Positions 1 to 8,496 of a stretch of DNA of 64,000 bases are shown in pieces. A program made the translations under genes and the position numbers. The notes beneath the pieces were generated by a model that did not search any database, was not told the origin of the DNA, and saw nothing but the letters and a program-made list of their open reading frames with translations. This stretch comes from HGM04593 sp045631905 (lineage in GTDB: Bacteria; Bacteroidota; Bacteroidia; Bacteroidales; Bacteroidaceae). Every line of letters starts with the position of its first letter. The stretch's first letter is position 1. Location: NCBI GenBank assembly GCA_045631905.1, contig JAZQVO010000040.1, positions 89,332 to 153,331 of the forward strand, written 5' to 3'.

Positions 1-25
1 ACAAATCTTTAATAGTCTGTGCCAT
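1..25 (-). CDS. Start of a gene running off the left edge (possibly panC)
   Basis: An ATG on the minus strand at 25-23 opens a frame reading M-A-Q-T-I-K-D-L before the window ends. It starts four bases after the stop of the flippase-like gene, so it is probably the next gene of the same operon. The T-I-K-D-L string resembles the N-terminus of pantoate-beta-alanine ligase (PanC) of Bacteroides, but eight codons cannot establish this. The product should be treated as unknown. Confidence 0.3.
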
Positions 26-29
26 AAAT

Positions 30-1013
30 TTATTTTTTAGTTGTTATACAATTTTTTATCTGCAACATCACAATTCCGAACACACCGAGCAAAGCCACAA
101 GCAAAGTCTGCGTAGAATGAACTATTAACGCAAAAAGCGATGCATCGGTTGTCGAAAGCCCATAAATAACCATTATACTTATTATAGCAAAGTGCCATGG
201 ACCGGCCCCGTTGGGCGTGGGAACCACCACAGCTATACTGCCCGCCACAAATAGCAAAAGCCCGGCAAGCACTGATAGCGAACAGCTAAAATCGAAACAG
301 AAGAAACATAGGTAAAACTGCATAAAATAGCAAAACCATATACCTATTGTTTCCACCACAAAAAGCCCTCTCTTTTTCATTCTTGCGATAGAGGTCATGC
401 CCTCGACAAAACGGGCAAAGAAAGACTTCATCTTTGCCCACAAGGACATCTTACGCGCAAGGAAGAAGAGAAGAAAAGCAATAGCCAGCAACGACAAAGA
501 CATCACCACCGACCCACCCGTCGAGGCGGGCAATGCAAACTTCAAGCCACCCGCATCTGCTATGAACAAGCAGAACACTTGCCACTGCAAAAGAACCGCC
601 ACCAAGGTTATGAGCACCACCATCACGGTGTCAATGAGACGTTCCGTAACAACCGTGCCAAACGACTGCGCAAAAGGCACATCGTCGTAACGGTCGAGCA
701 CCACACAGCGCGACACCTCCCCCACACGAGGCAACAGCAAGTTGGCCGCATAGGCAATAAATATCGAATATACACAATTATCGTGCCTTGGGTAATAGCC
801 CAACGGCTCCAAGGCAAGCACCCAACGCCACCCCCTCAGTACATGACTGAACACGCCAAAGAGGAGCGACACCGTGAACCAAAAAAAGTTCATCTCGGCA
901 AAAGCCTTGCTCACCTGAGCAAAATCAAACTCGGCATATATCCAATACAAGATAACAGCACCAAGCAGAACAGGAAGAATGCTTTTTATTATAATGTTTA
1001 AAATCTTTTTCAC
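30..1013 (-). CDS. Flippase-like / lysylphosphatidylglycerol synthase TM-region family membrane protein
   Basis: A polytopic inner-membrane protein of about 327 residues, of the UPF0104/YbhN (lysylphosphatidylglycerol synthase transmembrane region) family. Family markers are a helix followed by S-H-x-x-R-G-W-R-W near residues 50-60, a P-R-x-G-E-x-x-R motif near residue 95, and a late V-V-V-P-T-P-N-G-A-G-P-W-H-F segment. I count roughly seven to eight hydrophobic segments. Members are thought to move or modify lipids, but the substrate cannot be read here. I chose the GTG at 1013 because it gives a Lys-Lys start directly before the first membrane helix, as in relatives. An ATG at 1112 would add 33 unconserved residues and overlap a likely rsmA promoter. 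A minus-strand -7 box (1129-1136) lies upstream. Confidence 0.8.
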   Translation of the reverse strand: MKKILNIIIKSILPVLLGAVILYWIYAEFDFAQVSKAFAEMNFFWFTVSLLFGVFSHVLRGWRWVLALEPLGYYPRHDNCVYSIFIAYAANLLLPRVGEVSRCVVLDRYDDVPFAQSFGTVVTERLIDTVMVVLITLVAVLLQWQVFCLFIADAGGLKFALPASTGGSVVMSLSLLAIAFLLFFLARKMSLWAKMKSFFARFVEGMTSIARMKKRGLFVVETIGIWFCYFMQFYLCFFCFDFSCSLSVLAGLLLFVAGSIAVVVPTPNGAGPWHFAIISIMVIYGLSTTDASLFALIVHSTQTLLVALLGVFGIVMLQIKNCITTKK

Positions 1014-1043
1014 AAGATTGAGAACAAAATTAATAGTTTTAGT

Positions 1044-1051
1044 TACCTTTG
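1044..1051 (+). promoter_or_regulatory. Putative Bacteroidota -7 box for rsmA-mgtE
   Basis: TACCTTTG fits the TAnnTTTG consensus. The -33 element is weak (TTG at 1018-1020, 23 bases upstream). The implied leader to rsmA is about 145 bases. Confidence 0.4.
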
Positions 1052-1128
1052 CATCTAATGGAGCAACCCAGCAACAAGCAAAATTGTTCCATAGAGAGGA
1101 AAGCAACAACAAATTATTGCGGTTATCG

Positions 1129-1136
1129 CAAAGATA
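1129..1136 (-). promoter_or_regulatory. Putative -7 box for the flippase-like gene
   Basis: Read on the minus strand, the bases are TATCTTTG, a match to TAnnTTTG. The start site would fall near 1122. No clear -33 TTTG is visible at the right distance. Confidence 0.35.
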
Positions 1137-1202
1137 ATAAATAGTTAAAAACTCTCTATCTTTTTATTGAGATTTAATTAAAAATAACACAACGAGCCAA
1201 CC

Positions 1203-1988
1203 ATGAAAGCAGTAACAGCCAAAAAGCGTCTCGGGCAACACTTCCTCATCGACCTGCAAATAGCACGCGACATCGCCGACACCGTCGATGTCTGCCCCGG
1301 CATGCCTGTACTCGAAGTAGGCCCCGGCATGGGAGTCCTCACACAATACCTGCTCGAAAAGGCACGCCCTGTCAAGGTTGTAGAGATTGACGAAGAGTCG
1401 GTGAGCTACCTGTGCAAGAACCTGCCACAGTTGGGCGAAGACAACATAATCCCCGACGACTTTCTTAAAATGCACCTCGACCGCATCTTTGCAGGCGAAA
1501 AATTCATGCTCATAGGCAACTACCCCTATAATATCTCGAGCCAGATATTCTTCAAAATGCTCGACAACAAAGAACATATCCCCTATTGTAGCGGTATGAT
1601 TCAAAAAGAGGTAGGCGAACGCCTTGCCGCACGTCCCGGGACAAAAACATACGGCATATTAAGCATACTGGTGCAGTTGTGGTACGATGTCGAATACCTC
1701 TTTACCGTGCACGAGAACGTATTCTCGCCACCACCAAAGGTAAAGAGCGCGGTAGTGCTCATGAAACGCAACAACCGCACCGAGATGCCCTGCAACGAAG
1801 AACTTTTCAAAAAGATAGTAAAAGGCACCTTCAACCAAAGACGCAAAAAACTACGTAACTCCATACAACAGATTGTGGGCAAAGAGTCGCCGTTGCTTGC
1901 CAACCCCATACTCGACAAACGCCCCGAACAACTATCGATAGACGAGTTCATAGAGCTCACACAACAAGTTGAACGAGAACTACAATAG
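1203..1988 (+). CDS. rsmA: 16S rRNA (adenine1518-N6/adenine1519-N6)-dimethyltransferase
   Basis: RsmA (KsgA) dimethylates the two adjacent adenines in the loop of helix 45 of 16S rRNA, using S-adenosylmethionine, during late assembly of the 30S subunit. The 261-residue length is normal. The N-terminal K-K-R-L-G-Q-H-F-L signature is present, the SAM-binding motif E-V-G-P-G-M-G lies at residues 38-44, and the catalytic N-Y-P-Y motif at 107-110. The C-terminal F-N-Q-R-R-K-K-L-R-N segment is the usual RNA-binding region. It is followed after 13 bases by mgtE, with which it is probably co-transcribed. Confidence 0.97.
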   Translation: MKAVTAKKRLGQHFLIDLQIARDIADTVDVCPGMPVLEVGPGMGVLTQYLLEKARPVKVVEIDEESVSYLCKNLPQLGEDNIIPDDFLKMHLDRIFAGEKFMLIGNYPYNISSQIFFKMLDNKEHIPYCSGMIQKEVGERLAARPGTKTYGILSILVQLWYDVEYLFTVHENVFSPPPKVKSAVVLMKRNNRTEMPCNEELFKKIVKGTFNQRRKKLRNSIQQIVGKESPLLANPILDKRPEQLSIDEFIELTQQVERELQ

Positions 1989-2001
1989 AGGAGGAACCAC
2001 C

Positions 2002-3354
2002 ATGACCAAAGAATTTACAAGCTACATAAAAGAGCTCATAGAGCAGAAAGACTCTGTGTTGTTGCAAGAGAGCATCTCCAAACTGCACCCTGCCGACATT
2101 GCAGAACTCTGTTTGGAGATCGACCTCGAAGAGGCACGTTTCCTCTATCGCCAGCTCGACAACGAGCGTGCAGCCGACGCCCTCACCGAGATGGACGAAG
2201 ACCTTCGTAACGAACTACTCGAAGAGCTCCCCTCCGAGGCCATCGCCAAACGCTTTGTAAACTACATGGACACCGACGATGCCGTGGAGATTATCCGCGA
2301 CATGGACGAAGAGAAGCAAGAAGAGGTGCTCCTCCACATCAAAGACATAGAGCAAGCGGGCGATATTGTAGATCTCCTACAATATGACGAAGACACCGCC
2401 GGCGGTCTCATGAGTACCGAGATGGTTGTTGTGAACGAAAATTGGAGTATGCCCGAGTGTCTGAAAGAGATGCGCAAGCAGGCCGAGGACATGGACGAAA
2501 TATACTACATCTACGTTGTCGATGACGACGAACGCCTGTGCGGTCTTTTCCCACTGAAAAAGATGGTAACAAGCCCCTCGGTATCGAAAGTAAAGCACGT
2601 AATGAGCACCAAGGTGGTGAGCGTAGATGTAGACACCCCCATCGACGAGGTAACCCTGCTCATCGAAAAATACAACCTTGTGGCAATACCCGTTGTCGAT
2701 AAGATAAACCGTCTGGTGGGACAAATCACCGTCGACGACGTAATGGACGAGGTGCGCGAACAAACAGAGCACGACCAACAACTTACAGCCGGTCTTGCCC
2801 AAGACATCGAGAGCGACGACACCGTCTTCAAACAGACAAGTGCCCGCCTCCCCTGGCTACTCTTCGGCATGTTCGGAGGTATCGGCTCATCGTTGCTCCT
2901 CAACTGCTTCACAAGCACACTCGGCAGCCACCCCGAGATGGCACTCTTCATACCCCTTCTGGCAGGTATGGGAGGAAACGTGGGAACACAATCTTCGGCC
3001 ATAGCAGTGCAAGGCCTTGCCAACAACTCGCTCGACTCGAGCCACATGTTCCGCCACATAGCAAAAGAGATGGTTGTAGCACTCATCAACGCCACAATAC
3101 TCTCACTCATGGTATACATGTACAACTTCTTCATATACGGCCCGGCCGACATCGTAACCCTGTCGGTACCATTAAGCCTTTTTGTAGTAATTCTTTTTGC
3201 ATCGGGTTTCGGCACACTCATACCGCTGGTACTCGAACGCATAGACATAAACCCCGCAGTAGCAACAGGCCCCTTTATACAAATTATAAACGACCTCAGC
3301 GGAATGACATTCTACATGATAATATCCATGATATTAAGCAACATGATGATGTAA
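2002..3354 (+). CDS. mgtE: Magnesium transporter MgtE
   Basis: MgtE is a homodimeric Mg2+-selective channel of the inner membrane, gated by cytoplasmic Mg2+ bound between its N domain and CBS domains. The protein is 450 residues: an acidic MgtE_N domain (about 1-125), a CBS pair (about 130-250) and a C-terminal membrane domain (about 275-450) of five helices, including the P-L-L-A-G-M-G-G-N-V-G-T-Q-S pore signature. I chose the ATG at 2002 because a strong Shine-Dalgarno GAGGAGG lies just upstream, overlapping the end of rsmA; a longer in-frame start at 1969 would overlap rsmA by 20 bases. The rsmA-mgtE pairing is common in Bacteroidales. Confidence 0.95.
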   Translation: MTKEFTSYIKELIEQKDSVLLQESISKLHPADIAELCLEIDLEEARFLYRQLDNERAADALTEMDEDLRNELLEELPSEAIAKRFVNYMDTDDAVEIIRDMDEEKQEEVLLHIKDIEQAGDIVDLLQYDEDTAGGLMSTEMVVVNENWSMPECLKEMRKQAEDMDEIYYIYVVDDDERLCGLFPLKKMVTSPSVSKVKHVMSTKVVSVDVDTPIDEVTLLIEKYNLVAIPVVDKINRLVGQITVDDVMDEVREQTEHDQQLTAGLAQDIESDDTVFKQTSARLPWLLFGMFGGIGSSLLLNCFTSTLGSHPEMALFIPLLAGMGGNVGTQSSAIAVQGLANNSLDSSHMFRHIAKEMVVALINATILSLMVYMYNFFIYGPADIVTLSVPLSLFVVILFASGFGTLIPLVLERIDINPAVATGPFIQIINDLSGMTFYMIISMILSNMMM

Positions 3355-3435
3355 CAACCCAATAAATTAAAGAAAAAGACCATATAGATATAAAAAAAAC
3401 CTATATTTGCGCGTAAACATATACTACACCATTAG

Positions 3436-3443
3436 TATATTTG
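3436..3443 (+). promoter_or_regulatory. Putative -7 box for the DUF349 gene
   Basis: TATATTTG matches TAnnTTTG, about 40 bases before the start codon. A second TATATTTG lies at 3402-3409. Spacing to the upstream TTTG (26 bases) is longer than ideal, so which box is used is open. Confidence 0.4.
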
Positions 3444-3482
3444 TACCCGATAGGCTTTTATTAACTACTTAAATTCAAGCAA

Positions 3483-5327
3483 ATGACTGAGACAACAAAA
3501 TCGAATGTTCAGCTCGAAGAGCAAAGCATTACGACTACCCCTGAACAGGCTGTAAATGCCACTATGCCCGAGCAAGAAAACACAACAGTAGCAAACGAGT
3601 GCGAAGCAGACGTTCCCCCGACCGAGAAGCCGGCAACACGTCATGATATACTCAAACGCATAGAAGAGATAGCAAAAGAGGGAGATATACTCAGCAGTAA
3701 AGCCGAGGTAGAAGGCCTTAAAGTACAATTCTACCGTTTAAGAACAGTAGAGATAGACGAAGCACGCAAAAACTTTGTAGCCAACGGAGGCGAAGAACCA
3801 ATGTTCATACCCGATGCCGACCCCCTCGAAGAGCCATTTAAAACAGCCATGAACCTTATAAAAGCAAAGCGTTACGAATGGCAGAAAGCACAAGAAGAGG
3901 AGCAACAAGCCAACTACGAAGCAAAAACAGCACTACTCGCCAAGCTACACAACCTCATAGAAAAAGCCGAGCAAGGCGCCCCCAACGTAGCAACCTTCAA
4001 AGCACTTCAAGCCGAGTGGAAAGAGATTAAGAACGTACCACAAGACAAGGTTACCGACCTGTGGAAACAATATCAGCTACTCAGCGAGCAGTTCTACGAT
4101 GTCATGAAGATAAACCATGAGTTCCGCGAGTACGACTTTAAAAAGAACCTCGAAACAAAAACCAGAATATGTGAAACAGCCGAGTCGCTTACCACCGACG
4201 AAGATGTAATAGGCGCATTCCGCATGTTGCAACAGTTGCACAACGAATTCCGCGAGACAGGTCCCGTGGCACAAGAGTTGCGCGAAGATATATGGAACCG
4301 TTTCAAGGCAGCCTCGACAATAATAAACCGTCGCCACCAAGAACACTTCGAGGGCAAGAAAGAGCAGGAGCGCATAAATCTCGAAAAGAAAACCGCCCTT
4401 TGCGAGCAAATAGAAAACATAGACTACGGCACCCTCACAAGCTACCAAGCATGGAACGACGCCACACAAAAGATTCTCGACCTGCAAGCCGAGTGGAAAG
4501 AGATTGGCTTTGCACCCCAAAAGATGAACACAAAAATCTTTGAGCGTTTCCGCGAAGCATGTGACAAATTCTTCAAGCAGAAGAGCGACTACTATAAAGA
4601 GGTAAAAAACACACTCGCCACAAACCTCGAAAGAAAGAAACAACTCTGCGAGCTGGCCGAACAGTTGAAAGATAGCGAAGAGTGGAAAGAGACAGCCGAC
4701 AAACTCGCCAAACTACAAAAAGAGTGGAAGGAGATAGGCCCCGTTGCACAAAAACACTCCGAAGCAATTTGGAAACGCTTTGTAGCCGCATGCGACGAAT
4801 TCTTCGAGAGACGCAACGCCGCAACATCGTCGCAACGCAAAAGCGAGCAGGAGAACCTTAAACAAAAACAAAGCATCATTGAGAGCATAAAAGCGATAGA
4901 CACCCAAGCACCCGAGCAGGAGCAAATAAACAAGCTCAACGAGCTCACCAAGCAGTGGAACAGCATCGGGCACGTGCCTTTCAAAGAGAAAGACAAGGTG
5001 TACAAAGAGTACAAGAATGCGATAAATGCAATATACGAGAGCCTGCACATAAACGCCAACGAGCGCAAACTTGCCGACTTCCGTAACAACATCTCAAAAG
5101 GCGGTAACAGCCTGCAACGCGAGCGCGAACGCCTCATACGTCAATTCGAAGCTCTTAAAGCCGAGATTGCCACATACGAAAACAACTTGGGTTTCCTGAG
5201 CACCACCAACAAGAAGGGTGTAAGCCTTGTCGATGTTATGCGCCAGAAGATGGAAAAACTTAAAGGCGATGCCGAGGTAATACTCAAAAAGATACACCTT
5301 GTAGAAGAGGAGATTGAGAAAGCATAA
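3483..5327 (+). CDS. DUF349 repeat protein
   Basis: A 614-residue, highly charged, mostly helical cytoplasmic protein with no signal peptide or membrane helix. After an acidic, low-complexity N-terminus (about 1-55) it carries five DUF349 repeats, starting near residues 173, 245, 330, 406 and 483. They are recognised by the recurring L-Q-x-E-W-K-E-I-G-x-x-P/A-Q and W-x-R-F-x-x-A-C-D-x-F-F patterns. The C-terminal 100 residues look like a coiled coil. DUF349 proteins are widespread in Bacteroidota, and their biochemical function is not established. The gene is a single transcription unit closed by a strong terminator at 5344-5377. Confidence 0.85.
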   Translation: MTETTKSNVQLEEQSITTTPEQAVNATMPEQENTTVANECEADVPPTEKPATRHDILKRIEEIAKEGDILSSKAEVEGLKVQFYRLRTVEIDEARKNFVANGGEEPMFIPDADPLEEPFKTAMNLIKAKRYEWQKAQEEEQQANYEAKTALLAKLHNLIEKAEQGAPNVATFKALQAEWKEIKNVPQDKVTDLWKQYQLLSEQFYDVMKINHEFREYDFKKNLETKTRICETAESLTTDEDVIGAFRMLQQLHNEFRETGPVAQELREDIWNRFKAASTIINRRHQEHFEGKKEQERINLEKKTALCEQIENIDYGTLTSYQAWNDATQKILDLQAEWKEIGFAPQKMNTKIFERFREACDKFFKQKSDYYKEVKNTLATNLERKKQLCELAEQLKDSEEWKETADKLAKLQKEWKEIGPVAQKHSEAIWKRFVAACDEFFERRNAATSSQRKSEQENLKQKQSIIESIKAIDTQAPEQEQINKLNELTKQWNSIGHVPFKEKDKVYKEYKNAINAIYESLHINANERKLADFRNNISKGGNSLQRERERLIRQFEALKAEIATYENNLGFLSTTNKKGVSLVDVMRQKMEKLKGDAEVILKKIHLVEEEIEKA

Positions 5328-5343
5328 ACACCACTTTAACAAC

Positions 5344-5377
5344 AAAAAAGCAGAACCATTGAAGGTTCTGCTTTTTT
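5344..5377. terminator. Bidirectional-type rho-independent terminator
   Basis: A 14-bp stem (A-rich arm ending GCAGAACC, six-base loop ATTGAA, then GGTTCTGC) is followed by six T residues. It ends the DUF349 transcript. The A-run on the left arm would also serve the minus strand. Confidence 0.85.
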
Positions 5378-5563
5378 GTTGTACATAGCAATATCGGGCT
5401 CCCCGCAAAAGTCGCGGAGATAATATACGTATTCAAAGCAAGCTGTTTTCCCCGTTGAGATTTATTCTACCCAATCAACACACGCGACACAGGTAGCTTA
5501 AAAAAAGAGAGCGACACCATAAAAACAAAGCACCCCGCATGTAAGAGCCAACAATATCAACAC

Positions 5564-5599
5564 AAAAAAGTGCAACTGCCTTGGCGGTTGCACTTATAT
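5564..5599 (-). terminator. Terminator of the activator-lptE-TPR-secG operon
   Basis: A hairpin with an AGTGCAAC / GTTGCACT stem, extended by GC pairs. On the minus strand it is followed by a T-run (plus-strand AAAAAA at 5564-5569). It lies about 25 bases beyond the secG stop. Confidence 0.8.
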
Positions 5600-5623
5600 T
5601 TTAAAACCCTTGCGTGATTATTT

Positions 5624-5974
5624 TTACTCAGCAGGTGTCTCTACTGTTACATCAGCAGGAGCCTCATCGGCAAAGTTAGGAGTAGTCTCAGGGTTCATCA
5701 TCACATTCTCAATAGCATTCTGCTCGATAACGCTGTCGCCGGCTACTTCGTGACGAGGCAAAGACCAAGCTGCCACAACACTTACAACAACTATAAAAGC
5801 AGCTATTGACCATGTTGCTTTTTCAAGGAAGTCGGTAGTTTTTCTAACACCCATAATCTGGTTCGAAGAGGCAAAGCCCGATGCAAGACCACCACCTTTT
5901 GAATTCTGAACCAATACTATCAGACACATCAACAACGATGCAATCAAGATCAATAATACGCAAACAATATACAT
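5624..5974 (-). CDS. secG: Preprotein translocase subunit SecG
   Basis: SecG is the small integral-membrane partner of SecYE that improves SecA-driven protein export. The 116-residue protein has the usual two membrane helices (about 1-20 and 55-75) and, between them, the signature V-L-V-Q-N-S-K-G-G-G-L-A-S-G-F. The C-terminal acidic tail (about 85-116) is typical of Bacteroidota SecG. It is the last gene of a four-gene minus-strand operon; its ATG lies one base after the stop of the TPR gene. Confidence 0.95.
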   Translation of the reverse strand: MYIVCVLLILIASLLMCLIVLVQNSKGGGLASGFASSNQIMGVRKTTDFLEKATWSIAAFIVVVSVVAAWSLPRHEVAGDSVIEQNAIENVMMNPETTPNFADEAPADVTVETPAE

Positions 5975-5975
5975 G

Positions 5976-6680
5976 TTATTCTTTTTTTGTATGTTTAACT
6001 ATTTTTTCTAAAAATCTAATTTGGTCTGCAAAGTAACGATTTTTATTCGGATATTCCAAACATAACCGTTTAATAATTTCCAAAGCCTTGCTATATTTTT
6101 TCTGTTTAATGTAAATATTTGCAAGCGTTTCGGTAAAAAAGGAGTTTTCGGGCAGTTCCTCCTGCGTCGTCGATTGCTCGGTAGCCTCACTCTCCACTTT
6201 TAAATCGAGAGTAATTTTTTCGTTGTCGCCCGAAAGAAACTCGTCGATAAGACTCTGCCCGCGCAGCTCCGTAACCTCCCCCTTCGGTGCCGTCTCCTTC
6301 GACAGATAGGCCGACACATAATCGACCGCGGCGGCCCCCTCAGCTTCGAGCGAGAATTTATCCTGTGGCAAAGTCTCCAAAAAAGCATCTATCAGCGCCA
6401 TCGTGCGGTCCACCGGGACATCAACCACCGCAACATCTTCGACGGTGGAACTTCCATACCCCTCCATAAGTTCAAAAAGAGGCCAACGGTTTTTAAGATA
6501 GAGCGCAGCCTTGCGCATCTCCTTACCCAGCTCAATATCGTGCAAAAGATAGAGATTTTTAAGCATGAGCAGACGCGCCACATCAAATGTGGGATATTTT
6601 GCCACCAGCAAACGCAACTCGTACAACGTGTCGCGATTAAGCCTTTCTGGGTGCGATATGTATACCGACAGTTTTTCCAT
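5976..6680 (-). CDS. Tetratricopeptide-repeat protein of unknown function
   Basis: A 234-residue protein with no signal peptide or membrane helix. The C-terminal 60 residues form a recognisable TPR-like helix pair (Y-I-K-Q-K-K-Y-S-K-A-L-E-I-I, then L-C-L-E-Y-P-N-K). The N-terminal half has a weaker repeat and a Y-I-S-H-P-E-R-L-N start. It lies between lptE and secG, three bases after the former and one base before the latter, so it must be co-translated with them. The position suggests an envelope-related role, but no function can be read from sequence. Confidence 0.75.
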   Translation of the reverse strand: MEKLSVYISHPERLNRDTLYELRLLVAKYPTFDVARLLMLKNLYLLHDIELGKEMRKAALYLKNRWPLFELMEGYGSSTVEDVAVVDVPVDRTMALIDAFLETLPQDKFSLEAEGAAAVDYVSAYLSKETAPKGEVTELRGQSLIDEFLSGDNEKITLDLKVESEATEQSTTQEELPENSFFTETLANIYIKQKKYSKALEIIKRLCLEYPNKNRYFADQIRFLEKIVKHTKKE

Positions 6681-6683
6681 CTG

Positions 6684-7196
6684 TTACCAGTTGGCTACCG
6701 CCGCGTTAAAGATAGCATCGACAATCTCGTTAATCATCTGAGTAACAAGCTCCTCCTGCACAGCATCTAGCTGTTGCGAAGAGTCAAAATCGCGTGTCGC
6801 CGAGAAGGTGCGCTCAAAATCCTCTTCGTGGTTCTTATTATTTGTAAAACGCACGTTTACAGTCATTTTCAACTGCACCATAGCCGAATAACCGTCCGAG
6901 GAGATAGATTTGTTCACCTGGTCATACGCAGTAATCTCACCAGCCAACTGCAAGTCGCCACCACGATTAACCTGAACAAGTTTTGTCTGCTGAATAAACA
7001 CATCGCTCAAACGCTCGTTCAGCATTGTAGCCATAGGACCCCACTGATAAGCCGCACGATTCTGGAACGTCTCCATAGAGATTGTTTTCACCACAGAATA
7101 ATCTATCGAAGCACCGGTAAATTTGTAACTCACCTTGCAGCCCGCAACCACAAGCAACACAAGCAACGGTAACAACAAATATATTTTCTTAACCAT
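6684..7196 (-). CDS. lptE: LptE-family LPS-assembly lipoprotein
   Basis: The Bacteroidota form of LptE, an outer-membrane lipoprotein that plugs the LptD barrel and helps deliver lipopolysaccharide to the cell surface. The 170-residue product has a lipoprotein signal (Lys-Lys, a leucine-rich core, then L-L-V-V-A-G-C) with the lipidated Cys near residue 20. It has the conserved Y-K-F-T-G-A-S-I-D-Y segment and a late T-x-x-M-I-N-E-I-V-D-A-I-F-N-A. I chose the ATG at 7196 over one at 7211 because it sits one base after the activator stop and gives a standard signal peptide. The partner LptD is encoded at 37250-39982. Confidence 0.88.
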   Translation of the reverse strand: MVKKIYLLLPLLVLLVVAGCKVSYKFTGASIDYSVVKTISMETFQNRAAYQWGPMATMLNERLSDVFIQQTKLVQVNRGGDLQLAGEITAYDQVNKSISSDGYSAMVQLKMTVNVRFTNNKNHEEDFERTFSATRDFDSSQQLDAVQEELVTQMINEIVDAIFNAAVANW

Positions 7197-7197
7197 C

Positions 7198-8418
7198 TTA
7201 TTCAATATCATACTCTTTTATTTTTCTGTAAAGTGTTCTTTCCGAAATATTCAGCTCCTTTGCGGCATCGCGTCGCCGACCCCGATGTCGCTCAAGCGCC
7301 TGTTTAATAGCCTTCCTCTCCATATCCTCGAGCGAGAGAGCCTCCTCGACATACTCCTCGGCCATAGGGGCGGTAGAGTGCGAAGGTGTAAGGTGAATAG
7401 TAGGCTGTACAGGGTGTTGAACAACAGGCATAACCTCCTGTGCATCGGAGTACAACTGCACATCGTCAGCCACATGAGAGCGCGACGAACGCAACCCCTC
7501 CACCTGTTTTTTAAGCTCCGTTATATCCCGGCGCATGTCAAAAAGCACGCTATAAAGAATCTCCCTCTCACTCTCAAATGTCTTTCCATTACTACCACCT
7601 CCAAAGAGAGCGGGCAGGTTGCTTTGAGATTGTTCGGGCAGATATTTTCTCATGACATCGCCCGTGAGAGAACGATTAAGCTCGAGCACCGACACCTGTT
7701 CGGCCACATTCTTCAACTGACGGATATTACCCGGCCACGAATAGGCAAGAAGCGCCTGACGCGCTTGCTCGTCTAGTTCGATGCGTGGCATATTATATTT
7801 ATTGGCAAAATCCATGGTAAACTTCTTGAAGAGCAACAACACATCGTTCCCCCTCTTGCGCAACGGCGGAATATTTATAGGCACAGTGCTGAGGCGATAA
7901 TACAAATCCTCGCGGAAACGACCGCTTGCAATAGCCTCGGGCATGTTCACATTAGTAGCACACACCACCCTGACGTTGGTCTTTTCCACCTTCGAAGAGC
8001 CCACCCTCATAAACTCACCATTTTCGAGCACACGCAAAAGACGTGCCTGTGTCGAGAGAGGCAACTCGCCCACCTCGTCGAGGAATATCGTGCCCCCGTC
8101 GGCCTCGCAGAAATAACCCTTTCTCTCGCTTACAGCATCGGTAAAGGCACCCTTCACATGACCGAAAAGCTCCGAATCGATAGTACCCTCAGGGATAGCA
8201 CCGCAGTTCACCGCAAAATACTTCCCATGTTTACGCACGCTGTTTGTATGTATTATTTGGGGAAAATACTCTTTTCCCACACCACTCTCACCTGTTATGA
8301 GCACGGACAAATCGGTCCTTGCCACCTGCACAGCTGTGTCGATGGCCCTAAGCAACTCGGGGTTATTACCAATAATCCCAAATTGTTGTTTCACTCTATC
8401 AATCTCCGATAACTCCAT
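7198..8418 (-). CDS. Sigma-54-dependent-type transcriptional activator without receiver domain
   Basis: A 406-residue bacterial enhancer-binding protein. It begins directly with the AAA+ domain: Walker A G-E-S-G-V-G-K-E near 43-50, Walker B G-G-T-I-F-L-D-E near 108-115, and an R-E-D-L-Y-Y-R-L sensor region. A linker follows (about 255-360), then a C-terminal Fis-type helix-turn-helix (about 365-406). There is no N-terminal receiver, GAF or PAS domain, so activity is probably set by level or partner proteins. The loop that normally reads GAFTGA and contacts sigma-54 is GAFTDA at 90-95. A strong Shine-Dalgarno (minus-strand AAGGAGG, at 8427-8433) precedes the ATG. It heads the operon with lptE, a TPR gene and secG. 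Confidence 0.9.
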   Translation of the reverse strand: MELSEIDRVKQQFGIIGNNPELLRAIDTAVQVARTDLSVLITGESGVGKEYFPQIIHTNSVRKHGKYFAVNCGAIPEGTIDSELFGHVKGAFTDAVSERKGYFCEADGGTIFLDEVGELPLSTQARLLRVLENGEFMRVGSSKVEKTNVRVVCATNVNMPEAIASGRFREDLYYRLSTVPINIPPLRKRGNDVLLLFKKFTMDFANKYNMPRIELDEQARQALLAYSWPGNIRQLKNVAEQVSVLELNRSLTGDVMRKYLPEQSQSNLPALFGGGSNGKTFESEREILYSVLFDMRRDITELKKQVEGLRSSRSHVADDVQLYSDAQEVMPVVQHPVQPTIHLTPSHSTAPMAEEYVEEALSLEDMERKAIKQALERHRGRRRDAAKELNISERTLYRKIKEYDIE

Positions 8419-8449
8419 ATAAAAAACCTCCTTACTACTCTTTTGCTGA

Positions 8450-8483
8450 CAAAATTACACATTTTTACCCACATACAGGCAAT
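8450..8483 (-). promoter_or_regulatory. Putative promoter of the activator-lptE-TPR-secG operon
   Basis: On the minus strand there is a -7 box TAATTTTG (8457-8450). A -33-like ATTG (8483-8480) lies 22 bases upstream of it. Confidence 0.4.
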
Positions 8484-8496
8484 TTTGGCATAAAAA

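Noticed and set aside
579..1001. 140-codon frame on the plus strand inside the flippase-like gene
   Set aside because: It is an antisense shadow of a clear membrane-protein gene; the His/Arg-rich product is typical of spurious frames.
7135..7776. 213-codon plus-strand frame across lptE and the activator gene
   Set aside because: It runs antisense to two well-supported genes and shows no domain.
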